Made by a program: the position numbers and the translations under genes. From Pseudomonadota bacterium (GTDB lineage: Bacteria > Pseudomonadota > Gammaproteobacteria > Burkholderiales > Burkholderiaceae_C), in the NCBI GenBank assembly GCA_963205115.1, contig CAUJHV010000021.1, positions 118,555 to 182,554 of the forward strand: 64,000 bases of DNA, given 5' to 3'. Positions 35,098 to 44,455 of this stretch are shown piece after piece. Numbering within the stretch: the first letter of the stretch is position 1; every line of letters starts with the position of its first letter. The notes under the pieces were generated by a model. It did not search any database. It had not been told where the DNA came from and saw nothing but the letters and a program-made list of their open reading frames with translations.

Positions 35098-35985
35098 ATG
35101 GCAGTCGGCAAAGAGATACGCGGCAAGATCAAGAGCTTCGAGAATACGAAGAAGATCACCAAGGCCATGGAGATGGTCTCGGCGTCCAAGATGCGCAAGG
35201 CGCAGGACCGCATGCGCGCGGCGCGGCCGTACGCGGACAAGATCCGCAACATCACGGCCAACCTGTCGCAGGCGAATCCGGAGTACCGCTCGCCGTTCAT
35301 GCGCAAGACCGAAGGTGCACCCAAGGCGGTGGGATTCATCGTCGTCACCACCGACAAGGGTCTGTGCGGCGGTCTGAACACCAACGTGCTGCGCGCTGTC
35401 ACCAACAAGATGCGTGAAGTGCAGGACGCCGGCGGCAAGGTGCAGGCAGTGGCCATTGGCAACAAGGGCTTCAACTTCCTGAACCGCATCGGCGCGCAGG
35501 TCGTCAGCCACGTCACCCAGCTGGGCGACGCGCCGCAGCTGGAAAAGATGATCGGTCCGGTCAAGGTGATGCTGGATGCCTTCACCGAAGGCAAGCTGGA
35601 CGCGGTGTACCTGTGCTACACGCGGTTCATCAACACCATGCGCCAGGAATCCCAGGTGGAGCCGCTGCTCCCGCTGGGCGCTGAGCGCCTGCAGCAGAGC
35701 ACGGCCGAGAAGTCGCAGTACGGCTGGGACTACATCTACGAGCCCGATGCCGCATCGGTGATCGACGACCTCATGACCCGCTACATCGAGGCCCTGGTGT
35801 TCCAGGGCGTGGCAGAGAACATGGCCAGCGAGCAAAGTGCCCGCATGGTGGCCATGAAGGCTGCCACCGATAACGCAGGCACCCTGATCGCCGAGCTGAA
35901 GCTGGTCTACAACAAGACCCGCCAGGCCGCGATCACGAAGGAACTGTCCGAAATCGTCAGCGGCGCCGCCGCCATCAGCGGCTGA
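35098..35985 (+). CDS. atpG: F1Fo ATP synthase subunit gamma
   Basis: Gamma is the rotating central shaft. The 295-residue protein starts [20 protein letters not shown], followed by the [18 protein letters not shown] coiled coil. The C-terminal half ends with [40 protein letters not shown], the other strand of the coiled coil and the family signature. It is a standard length. An AGGAG site lies eight bases before the ATG. It is separated from atpA by a palindromic repeat and followed 41 bases later by atpD. Confidence 0.97.
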   Translation: MAVGKEIRGKIKSFENTKKITKAMEMVSASKMRKAQDRMRAARPYADKIRNITANLSQANPEYRSPFMRKTEGAPKAVGFIVVTTDKGLCGGLNTNVLRAVTNKMREVQDAGGKVQAVAIGNKGFNFLNRIGAQVVSHVTQLGDAPQLEKMIGPVKVMLDAFTEGKLDAVYLCYTRFINTMRQESQVEPLLPLGAERLQQSTAEKSQYGWDYIYEPDAASVIDDLMTRYIEALVFQGVAENMASEQSARMVAMKAATDNAGTLIAELKLVYNKTRQAAITKELSEIVSGAAAISG

Positions 35986-36011
35986 TGCAGCCGCACCGCA
36001 ACGAATACTGA

Positions 36012-37439
<1,428 letters not shown>

Positions 37440-37566
37440 CCGGCGCACACGGGCGCCATGCGCCGTTGCGTTCCTCGCCGTACCTGATACGGCTGTGGGG
37501 CGCGCCCAGCCCGGCACCCGTCTGCTTGGTTCTTGAACCTTCTTCAACGATCTGGAAAGAGACCCG

Positions 37567-37983
37567 ATGGCCACCATCCACGTCGACGTCGTCAGCGCCG
37601 AAGAGAGCATCTTCTCGGGCGAGGCCAAGTTTGTTGCGCTCCCGGGCGAAAACGGCGAGCTGGGCATCCTGCCGCGCCACACGCCGCTGATCACGCGCAT
37701 CAAGCCGGGTGCCGTGCGCATCCAGCGGGCCGATAACAACGAAGAAGAGTTTGTCTTCGTCGCCGGCGGCATCCTCGAGGTGCAACCCGGCACGGTCACC
37801 GTGCTGGCCGATACCGCCATCCGCGGGCACGACCTCGATGAAGCCAAGGCGGCCGAAGCCAAGAAGCTGGCCGAAGAAGCCATGCGCAATGCCAAGAGCG
37901 ACATCGATCTGGCCCGCGCGCAGAGCGAGTTTGCGATGATGGCCGCGCAGATCGCCGCGATCGCCAAGCTGCGCAAGAAATAA
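37567..37983 (+). CDS. atpC: F1Fo ATP synthase subunit epsilon
   Basis: Epsilon sits on the central stalk and inhibits ATP hydrolysis through its C-terminal helices. The 138-residue protein begins [20 protein letters not shown], followed by [20 protein letters not shown], both typical. The C-terminal helical hairpin [24 protein letters not shown] region is complete, so the inhibitory function is likely kept. It is the last gene of the operon, and an intrinsic terminator follows 32 bases after its stop. Confidence 0.96.
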   Translation: MATIHVDVVSAEESIFSGEAKFVALPGENGELGILPRHTPLITRIKPGAVRIQRADNNEEEFVFVAGGILEVQPGTVTVLADTAIRGHDLDEAKAAEAKKLAEEAMRNAKSDIDLARAQSEFAMMAAQIAAIAKLRKK

Positions 37984-38014
37984 GCCGGCGGCTTGTGCCG
38001 CGGCGTCCCGGACA

Positions 38015-38049
38015 CGGGGCCGACACCGCATGCGGGTCGGCCCCGTTTT
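38015..38049 (+). terminator. Intrinsic terminator of the atp operon
   Basis: A perfect 10-base-pair GC stem (38015-38024 with 38036-38045) is followed directly by TTTT. The 11-base loop is itself largely a small palindrome (CCGCATGCGG). It begins 32 bases after the atpC stop and is the clearest rho-independent terminator in the window. Confidence 0.88.
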
Positions 38050-38069
38050 CATTTCGGACGGCCAAGGGA

Positions 38070-38075
38070 TAGGCT
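38070..38075 (+). promoter_or_regulatory. -10-like hexamer seven bases before the acyl-CoA synthetase start
   Basis: TAGGCT lies just after the atp terminator and seven bases before the ATG at 38083. No ribosome site is seen between them. This again suggests a leaderless start. Confidence 0.35.
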
Positions 38076-38082
38076 GCCGGGC

Positions 38083-39669
38083 ATGAGCCCGTTGCCCACC
38101 GCCAGTCCTTCGTCGCCGATCCGCCGCCAGACCTTGGGCGATCTCCTGCATCGCAGCGCTGCCCGGCACCCGCGCAAGATGGCGGTGACCTGCGGCGAGG
38201 TGCGCTGGACCTATGCCGAGTTCGACGCGCTGTGCGACCGCCTGGCGGCGGGGCTGGCCGGGCAAGGCGTCGGCAAAGGCGACCGGGTCGCGCTGCTGGC
38301 GCGCAACTCTCATGCGTTCGCGGCGATGCGCTTTGCGCTCGCCCGGCTGGGTGCCGTCCTGGTGCCTATCAACTTCATGCTGAAGGCCGAAGAAGCGGCC
38401 TACATCCTGCGGCACGCGGGCGCCCGCATGCTCGCCACCGACAGCGGCCTGGCCGCATTGGCGCAGGCGGCGGCGGCTCTGGACACGGCCGTGCGCCAGT
38501 TCCTGTGGATGCCCGCGGAAGACCCCTCCGAGCCGGTTGACGGCATGCTGGATTTCCACGCGCTGGCCGCCTGCCGCGAGCCTTTGCCCGCCGTGGACAT
38601 CAGCGGCACCGACGTTGCGCAGATCGTCTACACCAGCGGCACGGAATCCCTGCCCAAGGGCGCCATGCTGACGCACGACGCCGTGATGTGGCAGTACGTC
38701 AGCTGTGTGGTCGACGCCAGCATCGCCGGCGACGACCTGGCCTTGCATGCCCTGCCGCTGTACCACTGCGCCCAGCTCGACGTCTTTTTCGGCCCGGCGA
38801 TCTACGTGGGCTCGAGCAACGTCATCACCGCCAAGCCCGTGCCCGACAACCTGCTGGCGCTGATCGCGCAGCACCGCATCAGCTCGTTCTTTGCGCCGCC
38901 GACGGTCTGGATCGCCCTGCTGCGCTCACCGCTGTTCGACCAGACCGATCTCAGCAGCCTGAAGAAGGGCTACTACGGCGCGTCCATCATGCCGGTGGCG
39001 GTGATGCAGGAAATCCTCGAACGACTGCCGGCGCTGCGCCTGTGGAACCTCTACGGCCAGACCGAAATCGCGCCGCTGGCCACGATGCTGGGCCCCGACG
39101 ACCAGCTGCGCAAACCGGGGTCCGCCGGCCGGGCCGTGCTGAACGTGGAGACCCGCGTCGTCGACGATGCGATGAACGACGTGGCGCCCGGTCAGGTCGG
39201 GGAAATCGTGCACCGCAGCCCGCAACTGCTCAGCGGCTACTTCCACGACGACGAACGCACCGCGGCGGCCTTCGAAGGCGGCTGGTTCCACTCCGGCGAC
39301 CTGGCGACCATCGACGACGAAGGATTCATCACGGTGGTCGACCGCAAAAAGGACATGATCAAGACCGGCGGCGAAAACGTCGCCAGCCGCGAGGTCGAAG
39401 AGGCGATCTACCGCCTCGGCGGCATCAGCGAGGTGGCCGTGGTCGGCGTGCCCCACCCGCGCTGGGTCGAGGCGGTGGTGGCCGTGGTCGTGCGCAAGCC
39501 CGACGCGGCGCTGGACGCCGATGCCGTGCTGGCCCATTGCCAGACCTTGCTGGCCTCGTTCAAGGTGCCCAAGCAGGTGGTCTTCGTCGACGCATTGCCC
39601 AAGAACCCGAGCGGCAAGCTGCTCAAGCGGGAGCTGCGCCAGACCTTCGGCGGCCTGTTCGAGACCTGA
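38083..39669 (+). CDS. AMP-forming acyl-CoA synthetase (ANL superfamily)
   Basis: A 528-residue enzyme that activates a carboxylic acid with ATP and joins it to CoA. The phosphate-binding loop reads IVYTSGTESLPKGAMLTHDA, a variant of the usual TSGTTGxPKG with Glu-Ser in place of Thr-Gly. Other motifs are NLYGQTEIAP, GWFHSGDLATIDDEGFITVV DRKKDMIKTGGENV and the C-terminal Lys in NPSGKLLKREL. These fit the medium/long-chain fatty acyl-CoA ligases. The upstream frame from 37993 runs into the terminator and was not used. The gene is convergent with the ABC-phosphatase gene. Confidence 0.88.
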   Translation: MSPLPTASPSSPIRRQTLGDLLHRSAARHPRKMAVTCGEVRWTYAEFDALCDRLAAGLAGQGVGKGDRVALLARNSHAFAAMRFALARLGAVLVPINFMLKAEEAAYILRHAGARMLATDSGLAALAQAAAALDTAVRQFLWMPAEDPSEPVDGMLDFHALAACREPLPAVDISGTDVAQIVYTSGTESLPKGAMLTHDAVMWQYVSCVVDASIAGDDLALHALPLYHCAQLDVFFGPAIYVGSSNVITAKPVPDNLLALIAQHRISSFFAPPTVWIALLRSPLFDQTDLSSLKKGYYGASIMPVAVMQEILERLPALRLWNLYGQTEIAPLATMLGPDDQLRKPGSAGRAVLNVETRVVDDAMNDVAPGQVGEIVHRSPQLLSGYFHDDERTAAAFEGGWFHSGDLATIDDEGFITVVDRKKDMIKTGGENVASREVEEAIYRLGGISEVAVVGVPHPRWVEAVVAVVVRKPDAALDADAVLAHCQTLLASFKVPKQVVFVDALPKNPSGKLLKRELRQTFGGLFET

Positions 39670-39706
39670 GCCCGCGTGACCGGCTCAGCGGCCCGCGTTC
39701 GGGCGC

Positions 39707-41491
39707 TCAGAGCCGCTGCACGATGTCGGCTTCGAAGGTCTGCAGGAAGGACTCCTGCGACGCGGACTGCACGTAGCTCTTGTTGACGTTGCGAAGCAGT
39801 TCGATGGCGCCGGCGCTGCTGAAGCCGCCTTCGCGGATCATCCACGCCGCCAGAATCGTGCCGGTGCGGCCGATTCCCGCCTTGCAGTGGACGGCCAGGG
39901 CCTTGCCCTCGTCCATCAGCTTTTGCATGCGGCGCACCAGCATGTAGGCCTGCGCCAGCGAAGGCGCCTCGCGGTCGAAGATGGGCAGGTGGATGTTGCT
40001 CAGGCCATGGCGCGTGAGCGAGACCTGATCGAGGTCGTGTTCGGTGAGCGTGACCAGCACCTGGATGCCCACCCGTGACAGCAGGTCGAGGTCGTAGTCG
40101 ATGTCGTGCACGATGCCGGGCTCCGGACAGCCGGCGAGCTTGCCCGGCACGACCCAGTGAAAGCCATAGGGCCCCCGGTGATCCACGAGGATCGCGCGTC
40201 CGACCGTCGCGGCGTCCTCGACACCGGTGCGCGACACGGGCGGCAGGGCCGCACGGCGAGTCGTTGGCGCCGTGATGCTTCGAGCCGGCGTTGCCGATGC
40301 AGGTGCGGGTGCGGCAGACGCCGACGTTGCGGCTCGAACCGCTGGGGCGGCATCGACAGCAGCCGCGGACGCGGCCGAAGCGGCGACGGTCGCCGAGTCG
40401 GCAACAGCCGCAGGCGCGGGGGCAGGCCTGGAGATTGCCGCCACGGGTGCGACCGAAGGCATCGCAGAGGGCGCGGCCAAAGGAGCGGGCGCCAAACCCG
40501 GCCCGGCAGTCGACGGCCCGGGCCTCGCAGCAACCGGCAAGGCCGATGACGCGGGAGCACGAAACGGCTGCGCGGCAGGCGGGTCCATGGGCGCGACAGC
40601 GGCCGGCGCCGGCGAGCCGGCTTCCGGCGCAGCAGCCGACGCCTGTCGGATGGCGGCCAAGGCCGCCAGAGCGGCCGAGGACAGCGGCGGCGGCGCCTCC
40701 ACGTCCGGACTCAACTCGTCGGGGTTGGTGCCGGGCGACGCAATGGCCAGACTGCCGGTGCGGACGAACTGCTCGACCCAGGCATTCGCCGGCTGCGCGA
40801 AGAAGGCCTGGGTGCTCTGGTGCGCGAGCACGCGGCCTCCGCCGAGCAACACGATGCGGTCGGCCAGGCGGCGCGCCTGTCCCTGGTGGTGCAAGACCAC
40901 GAGCAGCCGCGTGCGTCGGCCCAGTGCGCCCAGCCACGCGATCAGCCAATCAGCCTCGGATTCGGCCAGGCCGTACGTGGGCTCGTCGACCATCAGCAGC
41001 GGAGGAGCCGCCAGCGCGTGCCCAAGGATGTTGACGGCACGTTGCTGTGCCGCCGTCAAGTCAAAGACGGACCCCGACATGCGCGGCCGCAGTTCCTCCA
41101 GGCCGTAGGCGCCGAGGGCCTCATTGGCGAAAGCAGTCCAGGCCTGTCCGCTGCGTTCGCGCCGCGCGCGGGCCGGCGCGACCAGGGCGTCGCGCACCGA
41201 GCCGCCCAGATGCGCGGCATGCTGCTGAACCAGGGCCGGGCGATCGGTTTCGGCCAGCGGTTGGCCGTGCAGCAAGGCTTCGCCCCACGAGCGGGCGAGG
41301 CGGCTGTGGGTCTGCAGACCCGCCAGGGCACGAACCAGGGAAGACTTGCCGGACTTGACCGGCCCCATCAGTACGTCGACGCCGGGCACGGGCAGAACCA
41401 GGTCCACGTGGGCCAGCACGACGCGTGTGCCGAAGCACAAGCCGAAGCCGCGCAACTCGAGCAGCGTGCCGCCGGATGCTTCAAGACTCAA
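39707..41491 (-). CDS. Fusion protein: ABC-type ATPase domain, Ala/Pro linker, dual-specificity phosphatase domain
   Basis: The 594-residue protein has two unrelated catalytic domains. Residues 10-245 form an ABC ATPase: Walker A GPVKSGKS (43-50), Q-loop near LVQQHAAHL, a degenerate signature (LTAAQ instead of LSGGQ), Walker B LLMVDEPTYG (165-174) and H-loop VVLHHQGQARRLADRIVLL. Residues 250-420 are an Ala/Pro/Ser-rich linker. Residues 430-594 are a cysteine phosphatase: HWVVPGKLAGCPEPG, the general acid Asp506 in IFDREAPS and the P-loop HCKAGIGRTG with Cys536 and Arg542. No membrane segment is present. A Roadblock-like protein is encoded 96 bases upstream on the same strand. I know no characterised protein with this build. 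Confidence 0.85.
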   Translation of the reverse strand: MSLEASGGTLLELRGFGLCFGTRVVLAHVDLVLPVPGVDVLMGPVKSGKSSLVRALAGLQTHSRLARSWGEALLHGQPLAETDRPALVQQHAAHLGGSVRDALVAPARARRERSGQAWTAFANEALGAYGLEELRPRMSGSVFDLTAAQQRAVNILGHALAAPPLLMVDEPTYGLAESEADWLIAWLGALGRRTRLLVVLHHQGQARRLADRIVLLGGGRVLAHQSTQAFFAQPANAWVEQFVRTGSLAIASPGTNPDELSPDVEAPPPLSSAALAALAAIRQASAAAPEAGSPAPAAVAPMDPPAAQPFRAPASSALPVAARPGPSTAGPGLAPAPLAAPSAMPSVAPVAAISRPAPAPAAVADSATVAASAASAAAVDAAPAVRAATSASAAPAPASATPARSITAPTTRRAALPPVSRTGVEDAATVGRAILVDHRGPYGFHWVVPGKLAGCPEPGIVHDIDYDLDLLSRVGIQVLVTLTEHDLDQVSLTRHGLSNIHLPIFDREAPSLAQAYMLVRRMQKLMDEGKALAVHCKAGIGRTGTILAAWMIREGGFSSAGAIELLRNVNKSYVQSASQESFLQTFEADIVQRL

Positions 41492-41587
41492 GGCAACTCC
41501 TCGGCGACGAGTGCGCCAAGCAGGCGCGGCCCGTCTTCAGGCGCGGCACGGGCCACATCGCGGGCCCGGACGACCGCGCATGGGTGA

Positions 41588-41992
41588 TCACATCGCAGCT
41601 TCGAGCTCCGGCATCGCCAGCCGGGCTTTGGTCAGCGCCATGCCGAGGTTCGCCGTGCGACGGCACACCCACACGGCGACGTAGTCGGGGTACTTCTTGC
41701 CGCGCAGGAAGACGTGGATCAGGTTGTCGCTGTTGACGACGATTTCCTGGAAGTAGTGGTGGCCGTCGTCGGCGATGCCGCGGGCCTTCCTGAACATCTT
41801 CTCGATGGTCGACACGTTGGAGCCCGCGAACAGATCCGCCGTGGCCGCGGCCACCAGGTTGATCACGTCGCCTGGATGCGAGTCCACGGTCTTGATCGAC
41901 AGCAGCATGCCGGAACCGATGTCGACATACCCGGCGCCGACGCACTCGGGAATGGTATTGACCAGCGCACTGAGCTTGGCGTCGAGGGACAT
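41588..41992 (-). CDS. Small Roadblock/LC7-like protein
   Basis: The 134-residue protein starts at the ATG at 41992 (MSLDAKLSALVNTIPECVGA). Its pattern fits the Roadblock/LC7 fold: an N-terminal helix, GYVDIGSGMLLSIKTVDSHP, a central helix VINLVAAATADLFAGSNVST and the HYFQEIVVNSDNLIHVFLRG strands. The final helix LGMALTKARLAMPELEAAM completes it. Such proteins bind or regulate small GTPases or serve as dimer platforms (MglB is one), but no GTPase gene is here. Instead the next gene encodes the ABC-phosphatase fusion, so it may be that protein's regulator. Family call by pattern only. Confidence 0.65.
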   Translation of the reverse strand: MSLDAKLSALVNTIPECVGAGYVDIGSGMLLSIKTVDSHPGDVINLVAAATADLFAGSNVSTIEKMFRKARGIADDGHHYFQEIVVNSDNLIHVFLRGKKYPDYVAVWVCRRTANLGMALTKARLAMPELEAAM

Positions 41993-42245
41993 GTGGGGCT
42001 CTCCGGAAGACCGGCACACAGACTGCCGGCGTATGGTTTCGAGGGAGCCCATACTGTGGCGACCCGTGCCGCGCGTGCTCGCCGGACTTGGCGCGCATTC
42101 GACGGCCAAATCTGCTGCCGCCAGCAGCGGCGGTCCAAGCACCCGCCGCGGCCACCGCTACTGCCCAGGTGTGACGGCGCCGCCATGGCGCACGCGGGCC
42201 GCAAGCGGCGCGTGTCAGCCGATCAGGCCGGCGACAGCGGGCCGC
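41993..42245. other. 253-base gap without a recognised gene
   Basis: The region between the Roadblock-like gene and the TPM gene upstream of it on the same strand is coding-poor. I see no convincing ORF, tRNA or terminator. It probably holds the promoter for the Roadblock-phosphatase pair. Confidence 0.4.
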
Positions 42246-42752
42246 TCAGAGCAAGGCCGGCCGATCCGGCAACTCGTCGCGATCCGGGCTGCCAGGCGAG
42301 CGCCCGAAGTGCTGCAGCAGGATGTGGTCGACGGCATCGACAGCGCGCCCCAGACCGGCCTCGTATCGGCCGGCGCGGAAGTCCGCGCGCATGTCTTCGA
42401 GGATGCGCGCCCAGTACTCGGGCGCCACATGTCGCGAAACGCCGCGATCAGCGACGATTTCGATCGCATGTTCGGCCAGCAGCAGGTAGATCAGCACCCC
42501 GTTGTTGGCCTCGGTGTCCCACACGCGCAGCTTGGCGAAGACGGCCACGGCGCGCTCGCGCGCGGTCGCGCCGCGCCACAGGTAGCTCAGCGGCAGACCG
42601 GCCTCGACGCACACACGGATCTCGCCGTGGTGCCGGTTTTCGCTGTCCTTGACGCGTTGCGCCAGGCGGTCCAGCGCGTCCTCGCCGAGCGCGCGCCGGG
42701 TGTCGGTTTCGTCGAACCAGCGGTGGCGCAGGATGCGCATCAGGCGGCCCAT
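42246..42752 (-). CDS. Soluble TPM-domain protein
   Basis: A 168-residue protein with the TPM fold: IRVCVEAGLPLSYLWRGATA, VFAKLRVWDTEANNGVLIYL, LLAEHAIEIVADRGVSRHVA and the helical end. It has no signal peptide or membrane segment, unlike the other TPM protein of the cluster. TPM domains occur in photosystem II maintenance and in bacterial envelope proteins; enzymatic activity is uncertain. The ATG at 42752 forms TGATG with the stop of the upstream gene, so the two are translationally coupled. It is the last of a LemA-TPM-TPM run. Confidence 0.85.
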   Translation of the reverse strand: MGRLMRILRHRWFDETDTRRALGEDALDRLAQRVKDSENRHHGEIRVCVEAGLPLSYLWRGATARERAVAVFAKLRVWDTEANNGVLIYLLLAEHAIEIVADRGVSRHVAPEYWARILEDMRADFRAGRYEAGLGRAVDAVDHILLQHFGRSPGSPDRDELPDRPALL

Positions 42753-43669
42753 CACCAGTCTCCCCCGGCACCACCGCCGCCAAAGTCGCCGCCGCCGCCC
42801 GACGAGAAGCCACCGCCGCCGCCGCCAAACCCGCCACCTCCGCCGCCGAAGCCGCCCGTGCCGCCGCCCCAGATCACCGGGCCGGCGCGGCCGCGGCGCA
42901 GGTTGCCGGCGCGGTTGAGGGCCGAGCCGATGCCCAGCACACCGACCACGATCAACGACACCACACCGGCCGCCACCGCGATGCCCACGCTGCCGGTGAA
43001 CGCCCAGCCGATGCCGCCGGCCGCGCCGGACGTCAGCAGCGAACCCAGGCGACGCCCGAAGATGCCGGTCAGCACCATGCTGATGACCGGGATCGCGACG
43101 AAGAAAAAGATCAGCAGTTCCTGGAAGCCCGCACCGCCGAAGAGGCTGTCGGCCGGCGTCTGGCGCGCCTGCGGTGTCGGCAGGCCCTCGCCCTTGATGC
43201 GCGCCATCAGCTGGTCGACGCCCGCAGACAGGCCGCCGCTGAAATCACCGCGTTTGAAGGCGGGTGAAATGGTGTTCTGGATGATCTGACGCGCGGCCAG
43301 ATCGGGCACGGCGCCCTCGAGTGCCTTGGCCGGGGCCACCCAGATGCGCCGGTCGTCCTTCGCGACGACGATGAGCAGCCCGTCACCGACGTCGCGCCGC
43401 CCGATCTTCCAGGCATCACCGACGCGCTGCGCGTAGGACGCGATGTCTTCCGGCGCCGTGGTGGACACCATCAGCACGACGATCTGCGGGCCGGCCTGCG
43501 CCTCGAAGGCCGCGAGCTTGGCCTCCAGCGAGCTGCGATCGCCCACGGCCAGCGTGCCGGTCTGGTCGATCACCCGCGCGGAGAGCACGGGGATCGGCTG
43601 CAGATCCTGGGCGTGAGCCGACCCGGCCAGAAGAGCCGCGAGCAGCGCCAGCAGGCGCAGCAAAAACAT
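42752..43669 (-). CDS. Exported TPM-domain membrane protein (YgcG-like) with Gly-rich tail
   Basis: The 305-residue protein has a signal peptide (MFLLRLLALLAALLAGSAHA), a periplasmic TPM domain (VLSARVIDQTGTLAVGDRSS to about residue 170, with IWVAPAKALEGAVPD), two or so membrane helices (ELLIFFFVAIPVISMVLTGI and VGIAVAAGVVSLIVVGVLGI) and a C-terminal tail dominated by Gly, ending FGGGGAGGDW. This is the standard YgcG build. The Gly tail is coded by GC-rich simple sequence at about 42756-42870. It lies 21 bases after lemA and overlaps the third gene, so the three form one unit. Confidence 0.9.
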   Translation of the reverse strand: MFLLRLLALLAALLAGSAHAQDLQPIPVLSARVIDQTGTLAVGDRSSLEAKLAAFEAQAGPQIVVLMVSTTAPEDIASYAQRVGDAWKIGRRDVGDGLLIVVAKDDRRIWVAPAKALEGAVPDLAARQIIQNTISPAFKRGDFSGGLSAGVDQLMARIKGEGLPTPQARQTPADSLFGGAGFQELLIFFFVAIPVISMVLTGIFGRRLGSLLTSGAAGGIGWAFTGSVGIAVAAGVVSLIVVGVLGIGSALNRAGNLRRGRAGPVIWGGGTGGFGGGGGGFGGGGGGFSSGGGGDFGGGGAGGDW

Positions 43670-43690
43670 CGGGGACTCCGGTTGCCGCGC

Positions 43691-44317
43691 TCAGCGGCTG
43701 GCGGCGGGCGCAGCAGGCTTGGCCGCGCCGCCGAAATCGACCTTGGGCGGCGTGCTGATGGCGGCTTCGTTCTCGACCGTGAAGCTGGGCTTCACGTCGT
43801 ACTTGAAGATCATCGCGGTCAGGTTGGTCGGGAACTGTCGCGCCAGCACGTTGTAGTCCTGCACCGACTTGATGTAGCGGTTGCGCGCCACGGTGATGCG
43901 GTTTTCCGTGCCTTCGAGCTGCACGCGCAGGTCCTGGAAGGCTTGGTTGGCCTTCAGGTTGGGGTACTGCTCGGCCACGACCATCAGGCGGCTCAAGGCG
44001 CCCGTCAGTTCGCCCTGCGCCTTCTGGAACTTGGCGAAGGCCTCGGGGTTGTTCAGCGTCTCGGGCGTGACCTGGATGGAGGTGGCCTTGGCCCGCGCCT
44101 CGATGACCTTGGTCAGCGTGTCCTGCTCGAAGCCGGCCTCGCCCTTGACGGTGTTGACGATGTTGGGGATCAGGTCCGCGCGGCGCTGGTACTGGTTCAG
44201 CACCTCGCTCCAGGACGACTTCACCGTCTCGTCCAGGCGCTGGAAATCGTTGTAGCCGCAGCCGGTCAGGGTGGCCGACAAGGCAAGGGCAAGGGTGGCG
44301 AGCAAACGACGGGACAT
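43691..44317 (-). CDS. lemA: LemA family lipoprotein
   Basis: A 208-residue protein with a lipoprotein signal: MSRRLLATLALALSATLTGC, where Cys20 follows the lipobox LTG. The mature part is a helical LemA domain: NYNDFQRLDETVK-like start, NQYQRRADLIPNIVNTVKGE, LNNPEAFAKFQKAQGELTGA and the VARNRYIKSVQDYNVLARQF signature with FPTNL. The function of LemA proteins is not settled; they are very often encoded with TPM proteins. The start has a GGAGG ribosome site eight bases away. The first five residues of the longer frame were not used because they spoil the signal peptide. Confidence 0.92.
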   Translation of the reverse strand: MSRRLLATLALALSATLTGCGYNDFQRLDETVKSSWSEVLNQYQRRADLIPNIVNTVKGEAGFEQDTLTKVIEARAKATSIQVTPETLNNPEAFAKFQKAQGELTGALSRLMVVAEQYPNLKANQAFQDLRVQLEGTENRITVARNRYIKSVQDYNVLARQFPTNLTAMIFKYDVKPSFTVENEAAISTPPKVDFGGAAKPAAPAASR

Positions 44318-44455
44318 GGGGTGGTCCTCCAACGATGACGTTATGACGCGGCACGCCAGATGACGGGCCTCGCGGGTTTTTCAAGTGCCGCCCACTGTAG
44401 CGGCTCCCCGGGTGGGGTCAAGCCGCTGCCGGTGGCAGGCCGGACCCTCAACGCA

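Noticed and set aside
42756..42870. GC simple-sequence block considered as a non-coding repeat
   Set aside because: It encodes the Gly-rich tail usual in YgcG-type TPM proteins.
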